DNA from: an uncultured Desulfomonile sp.
Lineage (GTDB): Bacteria; Desulfobacterota; Desulfomonilia; Desulfomonilales; Desulfomonilaceae
DNA length: 7,501 bases
Direction of reading: 5' to 3'
Assembly (NCBI GenBank): GCA_937915285.1
Contig: CALDNG010000341.1
Span: 1 to 7,501, forward strand
The position numbers and the translations under genes are program-made. Below the pieces are notes generated by a model. That model did no database searches. It was not told where the DNA came from and saw only the letters and a program-made list of their open reading frames with translations. This document shows, one piece after another, positions 1 through 5,135 of the stretch. Every line of letters begins with the position of its first letter. Positions within the stretch are counted from its first letter, which is position 1.

Positions 1-165
1 GTGGAATTCTGGTATTTGCTGAGCGGAAAGCTAAAAATGGCTCTGGATAAGACAGTTTACAACCTGAAGGCTGGCGATGTGGTTTTCCTGACTTCCGAAA
101 TGCCGACACAGTGGATAAATCCTGGGCCCGGCGTGGCCAAGCTGCTATGGCTTAAGGTTAAGTAA
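1..165 (+). CDS. Cupin-domain protein, 3' end only (probable XRE-cupin regulator)
   Basis: Frame 1 is open from the window edge to TAA at 163-165, giving 54 residues that end in KLLWLKVK. The segment has the shape of the second half of a small cupin barrel: EFWYLLSGKLKMAL, then YNLKAGDVVFLTSEMPTQW, then INPGPGVAKLLWL. The GD turn followed by hydrophobic residues and an 'xPTQWxNPG' strand (canonical 'PHxWxNPG') is characteristic of the C-terminal cupin of HTH-XRE regulators that bind small molecules; the usual His is replaced by Thr-Gln here. That family normally has an N-terminal HTH of about 60 residues, which would lie outside the window. The GTG at position 1 is most likely an internal Val codon. 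A free-standing cupin enzyme is possible. The cupin call is fairly safe; the regulator role is inferred from similarity of the last strands only. Confidence 0.7.
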   Translation: MEFWYLLSGKLKMALDKTVYNLKAGDVVFLTSEMPTQWINPGPGVAKLLWLKVK

Positions 166-275
166 TCCGTATTGATTTTAGGTGCCAGAAATTTATTTTT
201 ATCTGGGGGAACAAACGGTTCACTGCATAGTCAATCATTCAAACATTTGAGAGATTCGCTGTAATCAGGCATCTC

Positions 276-389
276 ATGAAGGCAAAACCAATGAACCGTA
301 ATCGGCAAACTGAATCCAGATTCAGAATACCCATCGAAACAACTCCCAGAATTGACAGCTTAATGAAGCAACTCAGCGACGGTCCCTAG
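276..389 (+). CDS. Possible small protein, 37 aa (hypothetical)
   Basis: An ATG at 276 opens a 37-codon frame that ends at TAG 387-389. CAGG at 266-269 lies about six bases upstream and could serve as a weak ribosome binding site. The product starts MKAKPMNRNRQ and ends IDSLMKQLSDGP; it is basic in its first half, with no recognisable motif, signal peptide or membrane segment. The frame overlaps the 310-325 dyad, so this stretch may be regulatory DNA with a chance ORF. No family is recognised. Confidence is low because frames of this length occur by chance. Confidence 0.18.
   Translation: MKAKPMNRNRQTESRFRIPIETTPRIDSLMKQLSDGP
310..325. promoter_or_regulatory. 16-bp dyad, candidate operator
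   Basis: CTGAATC (310-316) and GATTCAG (319-325) are perfect reverse complements separated by CA. Two bases are too few for an RNA hairpin loop without opening the inner pair, so a dimeric DNA-binding protein site is the more natural reading. It lies about 200 bp upstream of the aminotransferase start and about 85-100 bp upstream of the possible promoter hexamers. The neighbouring upstream gene may be a regulator, but any pairing of that protein with this site is inference. Confidence 0.3.
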
Positions 390-409
390 ACCAATCCGCC
401 GATATTTTC

Positions 410-436
410 TTGACCTTAAAATCAAGTCGTTATAAA
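410..436 (+). promoter_or_regulatory. Possible sigma-70-type promoter for the glycan genes
   Basis: TTGACC at 410-415 matches the -35 consensus at five of six positions, and TATAAA at 431-436 matches the -10 consensus at five of six. The spacer is 15 bp, shorter than the usual 16-18, which weakens the call. A second TATAAG at 440-445 could serve as an alternative -10 but has no good -35 at the right distance. The surroundings are AT-rich, and transcription from here would give a leader of about 85 bases before the aminotransferase ATG. Confidence 0.3.
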
Positions 437-515
437 TGTTATAAGTTTTACTTAAATCATGACTATATCGGTAGCGTCTGCGATGCTAAAATTCCGACAT
501 ATTTGAAATCTTAAC

Positions 516-520
516 GGAGA
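516..520 (+). promoter_or_regulatory. Ribosome binding site that decides the aminotransferase start
   Basis: GGAGA at 516-520 directly abuts an ATG at 521, which leaves no spacer for that codon. The in-frame ATG at 527 sits six bases downstream, a normal spacing, and gives the family-typical beginning MIPVCEPAL. The start at 527 is therefore preferred. Confidence 0.7.
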
Positions 521-526
521 ATGGAA

Positions 527-1639
527 ATGATACCTGTTTGCGAGCCGGCTTTAGACGGGCGTGAGATGGAGTATGTTCGTGATTGTATAGAAACGAGCTG
601 GATCTCATCCGCCGGCAAGTTCATAACGATGTTTGAGGACAAGTTCAGCGAGTACTGCGGAGTTCCCCATGGTATCGCCTGCAGCAGCGGAACTACTGCC
701 ATACACCTCGCCCTGGTGGCCCTCGGGATAGGTCATGGGGATGAAGTCATAATTCCGGATTTTACACTCATTGTATCGGCAAACATGGTCATACTGGCGG
801 GCGCCAAACCGGTTCTGGTCGATGTCGATGAACGGACCTGGTGTATTGACCCATCGAAGATAGAGGAAAAAATAACCCCGCGAACCAAGGCCATCATGGC
901 TGTCCACATGTATGGACATCCCTGCGATATGGTAAAGATCAATGAAATAGCCAAACGCCACAATCTGTATGTGATTGAGGACTGCGCCGAGGCTCATGGG
1001 GCTGAAGTCAACGGGGTAAGGGTAGGGGCGCTGAGCGATGTGGCCTGTTTCAGTTTTTACGGTAACAAAATACTGACTACCGGCGAGGGTGGTATGTGTG
1101 TATGCAAAGATGACCGTCTCGCCGCTAGAATGAAGCTGCTCTGTAATCAAGGATTCGGAGAGCCGCGATTTGTGCATCAGGTCGTCGGATTCAACTATCG
1201 TCTCACAAATGTTCAGGCGGCAATAGGATTGGCCCAGACGGAAATGGTAGAGCAAAAGGTACAGAAAAAGAGATGGATAGGCCAGAAATACAATGAACTT
1301 CTGTCCGACTGGGATCATGCTACACTTCCTGTTGAGGAACCGTGGGCCAAGAACGTTTACTGGATGTACGGCATAGTCATCAAGCCAAGTCTTGGCATGA
1401 CCAAGGACGAGGTCATGACGAAACTCAAGGATAAAGGTGTGGACACGAGGTCCTTTTTCTGTCCGATGTCGTTGCAGCCGGCCTATAAGGGAGCTGATCC
1501 CAGGTTCCCAGATGTCAATGGCGCCTATCCTGTGTCAGTGAATTTGTGGAATACAGGGCTCTACCTGCCCTCCGGTCTGCCGCTTACAGAGGAACAGATA
1601 AAAATAGTCGCCGACAAAGTAAAGGAACTAAAACCCTGA
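527..1639 (+). CDS. DegT/DnrJ/EryC1/StrS-family PLP-dependent sugar aminotransferase
   Basis: A 370-residue cytosolic enzyme, full length for the family, which transfers an amino group, usually from glutamate, to a nucleotide-linked keto-sugar using PLP. Visible landmarks, counted from ATG 527, are: MIPVCEPAL at the N-terminus; the phosphate-binding SSGTTAIHLAL around 53-63; DEVIIPDFTLIVSAN at 72-86; the aspartate region IEDCAEAHGA at 150-159, with Asp152 expected to contact the PLP pyridine nitrogen; and SFYGNKILTTGEGGM at 176-190, with Lys181 the expected Schiff-base lysine. The 'SFYGNKxxTTGEGG' block and the opening resemble perosamine-synthase-type GDP-4-keto-6-deoxymannose aminotransferases, so a 4-aminosugar is the favoured product. 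A 3-aminotransferase of the FdtB/VioA type cannot be excluded. It heads the block and is separated from the glycosyltransferase by 113 bp. The family call is secure; the substrate is inferred. Confidence 0.93.
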   Translation: MIPVCEPALDGREMEYVRDCIETSWISSAGKFITMFEDKFSEYCGVPHGIACSSGTTAIHLALVALGIGHGDEVIIPDFTLIVSANMVILAGAKPVLVDVDERTWCIDPSKIEEKITPRTKAIMAVHMYGHPCDMVKINEIAKRHNLYVIEDCAEAHGAEVNGVRVGALSDVACFSFYGNKILTTGEGGMCVCKDDRLAARMKLLCNQGFGEPRFVHQVVGFNYRLTNVQAAIGLAQTEMVEQKVQKKRWIGQKYNELLSDWDHATLPVEEPWAKNVYWMYGIVIKPSLGMTKDEVMTKLKDKGVDTRSFFCPMSLQPAYKGADPRFPDVNGAYPVSVNLWNTGLYLPSGLPLTEEQIKIVADKVKELKP

Positions 1640-1739
1640 AGTCGGACAAAAGCTGGAAACCGGAAAAAACTATACAAAATCAAAGCAATCAAAGTGTTAA
1701 AAGCTTACGTATCATGGGATTCTTTCCTTTAAATATATC

Positions 1740-1744
1740 GGAGG
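1740..1744 (+). promoter_or_regulatory. Strong Shine-Dalgarno for the glycosyltransferase
   Basis: GGAGG at 1740-1744 lies eight bases before ATG 1753. It is the best ribosome binding site in the window and fixes the glycosyltransferase start. Confidence 0.75.
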
Positions 1745-1752
1745 TTGTCTAA

Positions 1753-2463
1753 ATGAGCGATCCACGCGTCTCAATAGTCCTGGCCACTTATAATGAAAAA
1801 GAAAATATACTTGATACTATCAATAGCATATTTGAGAACGTTAAGGATTCAGTAGAAGTTATTGTTGTGGATGATGACTCCACGGACAAGACGTGGAAGA
1901 TAGTTGAGGATCTAAATGATCCTAGGGTTGTGGTCATTCGTAGGGTGGCTACTCGAGGTCTGGCCTCGGCCTTCAATAGGGGCATAATCGAATCCAGGGG
2001 TGAAATAGTCGGTTGGATGGATGCCGATATGTGCATGCCACCGTCGCTTTTACCGGACATGATAGAAAAACTCTCCGAGTACGACATAGTCGTAGGGTCA
2101 CGTTACGCAGACGGGGGAATAGACGACCGCGCAGCCCTTCGCGTGATATCAAGCAGGCTCATCAACGGTCTGGCTGGTCTTGTGCTCGGTTACGGCATCA
2201 AGGATTATGATAGCGGTTTCGTGGCGCTCAGAAGATCCGTTTTTGACAAGGTATCCATTATACCGACCGGTTATGGCGCTTACTTTATGGAATTTCTCTA
2301 TACCTGTCGAAAGAAGGGACTAACGGTCTACGAACTGCCATACGTTTTCAAGGATCGCTCAAAGGGAGTTTCCAAGTCAGCCCCTAGCATTCTGAAATTT
2401 TTCAGGACAGGTCTCCAGTATGTGTTTCGCATATTTGTGGCCAGATTCAGGAAGATTGACTGA
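1753..2463 (+). CDS. Family 2 glycosyltransferase, DPM1-like (polyprenyl-phosphate glycosyltransferase)
   Basis: A 236-residue GT-A-fold transferase. Landmarks: VSIVLATYNEKENI (6-19), the nucleotide-binding VDDDSTD (39-45), the metal-binding DAD within GWMDADM (87-93), GSRYADGG (115-122), DYDSGF (151-156) and the basic DRSKGVSKS (201-209). The GSRY...GG, SGF and R-x-x-G-x-SK set is typical of dolichyl/polyprenyl-phosphate mannose synthases, which move a sugar from a nucleotide donor to a lipid phosphate at the cytoplasmic membrane face. No transmembrane helices or GtrA-like tail are present; the hydrophobic, basic C-terminus (LQYVFRIFVARFRK) may sit on the membrane. The gene follows the aminotransferase by 113 bp and overlaps the next gene by one base (TGATG), suggesting translational coupling. 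The sugar and acceptor are unknown. Next to an aminotransferase it recalls the ArnB/ArnC pairing, but ArnC carries membrane helices and this protein does not. Confidence 0.88.
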   Translation: MSDPRVSIVLATYNEKENILDTINSIFENVKDSVEVIVVDDDSTDKTWKIVEDLNDPRVVVIRRVATRGLASAFNRGIIESRGEIVGWMDADMCMPPSLLPDMIEKLSEYDIVVGSRYADGGIDDRAALRVISSRLINGLAGLVLGYGIKDYDSGFVALRRSVFDKVSIIPTGYGAYFMEFLYTCRKKGLTVYELPYVFKDRSKGVSKSAPSILKFFRTGLQYVFRIFVARFRKID

Positions 2464-2831
2464 TGACTCACGAAATACTCAAACCCGGATTTGAGCGTAA
2501 GGATGACAGGGGAACTTTCAGGGAAATCCTGAATTCCGGTCAGTGGGAAGCTCTGAACTGGGCGCACATGAACAAGGGTTCGGTCCTCGGTAATCACTAC
2601 CACAAGAGGACGGTTGTGTTCTTGCATGTCGTTAAAGGCTCTGCCTTCATCAGGACAGTCAATATTGATACTGGCGATCGTGACGAGTTCAATGTTGCGT
2701 CAGGGCAGGGGGTCATGCTCAGTACCTACGAATCACATGCAATTCATTTTACCGAAGAATCCGAGGTGATCATGCTCAAATCAAGCCGGTTTGATCCTGG
2801 AGACCCTGACACATACCATTTCGAAGTCTGA
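2463..2831 (+). CDS. Stand-alone cupin resembling the CapF/WbjC C-terminal domain
   Basis: A 122-residue single-domain cupin. The layout DDRGTFREIL (14-23), KGSVLGNHYHKRT (38-50), VVKGSAFIRT (56-65), SHAIHF (91-96) and the ending FDPGDPDTYHFEV (110-122) closely follows the C-terminal cupin of CapF-type capsule enzymes, where it acts on a UDP-keto-sugar and is fused to a short-chain dehydrogenase. Here no dehydrogenase is fused. His45, His47 and His92 are candidate metal ligands; the glutamate expected near position 52 is Val, so metal binding or chemistry may differ. A second possibility is a sugar 3,4-ketoisomerase of the FdtA type, which would also suit an adjacent aminotransferase. ATG 2463 overlaps the preceding TGA by one base and has AGGAAG eight bases upstream (2449-2454). 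The cupin fold is secure; the reaction is inferred. Confidence 0.82.
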   Translation: MTHEILKPGFERKDDRGTFREILNSGQWEALNWAHMNKGSVLGNHYHKRTVVFLHVVKGSAFIRTVNIDTGDRDEFNVASGQGVMLSTYESHAIHFTEESEVIMLKSSRFDPGDPDTYHFEV

Positions 2832-2859
2832 TCATTCGGCTATTTTTCTGGTTGAATTA

Positions 2860-3612
2860 GTGGAACCTTACGAATACGAAACATTATATCATCACGAGAC
2901 ATCCTACTGGTGGTTCAGGGGTCTTCATTCCATCATTATTGATATGATGAAGAGCCTTGGACTCACCGCTCAATCCCGTGTTCTCGACGCTGGTTGCGGG
3001 ACCGGCCGCAACCTTCAGTTAGTAAATGAACGCATCACCTCCCTGGCTTATGGCTTCGACATAGCCTCTGCTGCAGCGCCTTTCTGGCCTAAAAGGAACC
3101 TCGACAAGGTGTGTTTGGCCTCTGCTAACGAAATACCTTTTAAATCAGGCTCTTTTGACGCCGTGGTCTCAGTTGATCTTCTGGAATGTGACGCAGTTGA
3201 TGAGCGAAAGGCTATGGGCGAACTTTGCAGGGTCCTCAAGCCCCAGGGATTGATGATTCTGGTCGTGCCGGCCTATGACTGGTTGATGTCTGAGGAGCAC
3301 CACAGGGCAGTCGGAGCGTCCCGGCGTTACAGCGTCAGAAAGCTCAGGGACCTGGCCACGGTTTACCCATTGAATGTTCAAAAAACCACTCACCTTTTCG
3401 CTTCAATGTTACCCTTGGTGGCTGCATACCGACTTCTTTTGCCTTATTTCAGAAAACCCTCCTCCGAAAAGCCGATTTCGGAAATAAAGCCGATGAACCA
3501 GTTTGCCGATAGAGTTCTCTACGGCGCCGTAAAGCTTGAAGGAAAAATTATTCAGAAAACGGGCTTACCGTTTGGAAGCTCTATAATGATGATTCTTGAG
3601 AAGGTCCGTTAA
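2860..3612 (+). CDS. Class I SAM-dependent methyltransferase (Methyltransf_11 type)
   Basis: 250 residues when started at GTG 2860. Landmarks: EPYEYETLYHHETSYWWFRG at the N-terminus, SAM motif I VLDAGCGTG (41-49), GFD (65-67), FDAVVSVDLLE (99-109), RVLKPQG (124-130), and VPAYDWLMSEEHH...SRRYS (136-158). The WWFRG entry, the P-AYxWL...RRY block and a C-terminal 'LPFGSSIMMILEK' are shared with methyltransferases found in surface-polysaccharide loci. Start choice: the frame is open back to a TTG at 2791, but that would overlap the cupin gene by 41 bases and add 23 residues unlike the family. GTG 2860 begins precisely at the conserved EPYEYETLY, 28 bases after the cupin stop, although it has no clear Shine-Dalgarno. 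Its acceptor is unknown; context suggests a sugar or lipid-linked glycan, with a small quinone-like molecule as an alternative. Confidence 0.85.
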   Translation: MEPYEYETLYHHETSYWWFRGLHSIIIDMMKSLGLTAQSRVLDAGCGTGRNLQLVNERITSLAYGFDIASAAAPFWPKRNLDKVCLASANEIPFKSGSFDAVVSVDLLECDAVDERKAMGELCRVLKPQGLMILVVPAYDWLMSEEHHRAVGASRRYSVRKLRDLATVYPLNVQKTTHLFASMLPLVAAYRLLLPYFRKPSSEKPISEIKPMNQFADRVLYGAVKLEGKIIQKTGLPFGSSIMMILEKVR

Positions 3613-3614
3613 AG

Positions 3615-4223
3615 ATGGAAAACAAAGCATGGCAACTCGGCGCGCCCGGCACCGTCATCTACGAATTGTTTGATTCGCTCCGAAAAAACCTGAACCGAAA
3701 ACTGGTAACATATCTCCTGGGTTCAAGAGGAGACTGCCGGTCAATGGTAGTGCTGGAGGCCGGATCAGGACCTGCCTATGCCTCATCCCTGTTTTCGTCC
3801 GACTCCAGGGTTGACCTGGCGGTGGCCATTGACATCGATCACGAAGCCCTGAGTCAGGCAAGGAAGAGAGACCCAAAACTTTGCCTGGTAGTCGCAGACC
3901 TCAACAATCTGCCCTTCCGCAATGGCTGCGTCGAATTGTCATGGAACAGCAGCACTCTCGAACACCTTGACTGCCCATCGGACGCATTGTGCGAGATGCA
4001 CAGGGTCACCCGATCCGGAGGCTCCGTATTTGTGGGGGTGCCAAATCTATACGGCCCTCTCGGCTTTCAGAAGTTCATTCAGGACACTTCGACCGGAACC
4101 TGGATCGGTAAAACCTATAGCTGCTCGGAACTCACCGAGATGATGAAAAACGCCGATCTAAAGCCAAAAGACTCCATAAATTATTTCTTCAGGTTTTTCG
4201 TAGGCGTGCTTGCTGAGAAATAG
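3615..4223 (+). CDS. Second class I SAM-dependent methyltransferase
   Basis: A 202-residue protein starting at ATG 3615, two bases after the previous stop, with GAAGG about ten bases upstream; the two genes are almost certainly co-transcribed and translationally coupled. Motif I is VLEAGSGPAYA (46-56), using Glu instead of Asp and Ala at the third glycine position. AIDIDHEALSQAR (71-83) is the strand 2 acidic loop that holds the SAM ribose, VADLNNLPF (93-101) is motif II-like, NSSTLEHL (111-118) replaces the usual xxxLEHV, and HRVTRSGG (129-136) corresponds to RVLKPGG. It is not a copy of the preceding methyltransferase: it lacks the WWFRG entry and the RRY block, and its C-terminal part is short, so a different acceptor or position is likely. 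Acceptor unknown. Confidence 0.85.
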   Translation: MENKAWQLGAPGTVIYELFDSLRKNLNRKLVTYLLGSRGDCRSMVVLEAGSGPAYASSLFSSDSRVDLAVAIDIDHEALSQARKRDPKLCLVVADLNNLPFRNGCVELSWNSSTLEHLDCPSDALCEMHRVTRSGGSVFVGVPNLYGPLGFQKFIQDTSTGTWIGKTYSCSELTEMMKNADLKPKDSINYFFRFFVGVLAEK

Positions 4224-4238
4224 CCTCAGGAAAACCGA

Positions 4239-4259
4239 ATGGCCGTTTGCCACGGGTAA
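4239..4259 (+). other. Six-codon leader ORF before the exonuclease
   Basis: AGGA at 4228-4231 is followed seven bases later by ATG 4239, which encodes MAVCHG and stops at TAA 4257-4259, two bases before the exonuclease ATG at 4262. The exonuclease itself has only a weak GGGT (4254-4257) close to its start. Ribosomes could load at the leader and re-initiate. This is a reading of the sequence; no conservation is known. Confidence 0.3.
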
Positions 4260-4261
4260 CA

Positions 4262-5110
4262 ATGCTTCACAACACATTCTGTCACATCAAAGGCATAGGA
4301 CATAAGACCGAAAGAAGGCTCTGGGACCAGGGCGTCCTTGGCTGGGAAGATGTAATAAAATCCAGGATAACCGGCTCGTCAACCCTGATCAGTCAATCCC
4401 TTGTGTACGGGGTCAAGGAATCCATGGCACAACTTGACCAGGACAATGCCAGGTTTTTCTCGGATATGCTGTCAGTGACCGAAGCATGGCGGCTGTTTCC
4501 GACTTTCCGACACAGCATTGCTTACCTTGATATTGAAACAAACGGAATGTCTGGATCCATGGAGAGGATAACCACAATCTCACTTTTCGATGGCGCTGCC
4601 ATTCACTACTATGTGAGCGGTGTCAACCTGGACAGGTTCGCCCGGGATGTAGAAAACTTCCTGCTCCTCGTGACCTACAATGGTAAGTGCTTCGATCTGC
4701 CCGTAATCAGGAGGCTTCTGGGAGCGCCCATGAATCAGGCCCATATTGATTTGAGGTACCTACTGAACAGCCTAGGTTACCGTGGAGGGCTCAAGGGTTG
4801 CGAAAAACAACTCGGCATAGACAGGGAGGATCTGGATGGCCTGGACGGTTATTTTGCGGTTCTACTGTGGCAGGATTACATAAGGAATAAAAATCCTAAG
4901 GCGCTGGAGACTCTGCTTGCCTACAACATCCTCGATGCAGTGAACCTCGAACCCTTGATGATAAGGGCATTCAATCTCAAGCTTCAGTCAACCCCCTTCA
5001 CTGATTCATACCTGATCGCTGAAAATTCGATTCCCCCTGAAAATCCCTTTCGAGCCGATTTTGAAACGGTTGAACGTATCAAATCCAGAATATCGGGCTC
5101 ATATTCTTAA
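4262..5110 (+). CDS. DEDDy 3'-5' exonuclease, RNase H-like fold (YprB type)
   Basis: 282 residues from ATG 4262. All catalytic blocks of a DEDDy exonuclease are visible: AYLDIET (87-93; Asp90 and Glu92), TYNGKCFDLPVI (138-149; Asp145), and the third block YNILD (221-225; Tyr221 and Asp225, the Y-x3-D form). These are expected to hold two metal ions and hydrolyse nucleic acid from the 3' end. The N-terminal 30 residues, HIKGIGHKTERRLWDQGVLG, look like a helix-hairpin-helix-type DNA-binding element ('GIGxKTxxxL'). This arrangement matches YprB-like proteins annotated with the RNase_H_2 domain. In-frame TTG 4247 is an alternative start, but ATG 4262 gives the family-typical MLxNTFxHIxGIG opening. 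The gene follows the methyltransferases by 38 bases on the same strand but has no evident glycan role. The physiological substrate is unknown. Confidence 0.85.
   Translation: MLHNTFCHIKGIGHKTERRLWDQGVLGWEDVIKSRITGSSTLISQSLVYGVKESMAQLDQDNARFFSDMLSVTEAWRLFPTFRHSIAYLDIETNGMSGSMERITTISLFDGAAIHYYVSGVNLDRFARDVENFLLLVTYNGKCFDLPVIRRLLGAPMNQAHIDLRYLLNSLGYRGGLKGCEKQLGIDREDLDGLDGYFAVLLWQDYIRNKNPKALETLLAYNILDAVNLEPLMIRAFNLKLQSTPFTDSYLIAENSIPPENPFRADFETVERIKSRISGSYS
5087..5107. repeat. Inverted repeat at the convergent gene ends
   Basis: AGAATAT (5087-5093) and ATATTCT (5101-5107) are perfect reverse complements around a seven-base loop CGGGCTC, ending at the exonuclease stop codon. The stem is AT-rich and neither strand has a following T-tract, so it is not a canonical intrinsic terminator. 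It may weakly affect 3' ends of the two convergent transcripts, whose stop codons are only 25 bases apart, or may be coincidental. Confidence 0.25.
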
Positions 5111-5135
5111 GACTCAACCATAAATTCTTCGGGCT

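Larger units (their letters stand above)
166..520. other. 355-bp intergenic region upstream of the glycan genes
   Basis: No long open frame fills this region on either strand. It holds a perfect 7+2+7 dyad at 310-325, a possible 37-codon ORF at 276-389, an AT-rich stretch at about 405-470 with a promoter-like pair of hexamers and a repeated GTTATAA (429-435 and 438-444), and a ribosome binding site just before the aminotransferase. The 3' end of the cupin gene is not followed by a convincing GC-rich hairpin plus T-tract. A short CCAGA/TCTGG inverted repeat around 186-207 has an 12-base AT loop and no trailing T-run. Confidence 0.6.

Noticed and set aside
186..207. CCAGA/TCTGG inverted repeat after the cupin gene as a terminator.
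   Set aside because: A five-base stem with a 12-base AT loop and no downstream T-run is too weak for an intrinsic terminator.
605..1318. A 237-codon open frame on the minus strand within the aminotransferase gene.
   Set aside because: It is antisense to a gene with complete family motifs, and its product shows no recognisable domain. It is best explained as a shadow of the coding strand.
1546..1752. A 68-codon plus-strand frame overlapping the end of the aminotransferase and filling the 113-bp gap before the glycosyltransferase.
   Set aside because: It begins inside a real gene in another frame, is Lys/Ser/Gln-rich without a motif, and has no ribosome binding site. The GGAGG near its end belongs to the glycosyltransferase.
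2791..2859. N-terminal extension of the first methyltransferase to TTG 2791.
   Set aside because: It would overlap the cupin gene by 41 bases and add 23 residues before the conserved EPYEYETLY opening.
4247..4261. Start of the exonuclease at TTG 4247.
   Set aside because: ATG 4262 gives the conserved MLHNTFCHIKGIG opening; the five extra residues add nothing recognisable.
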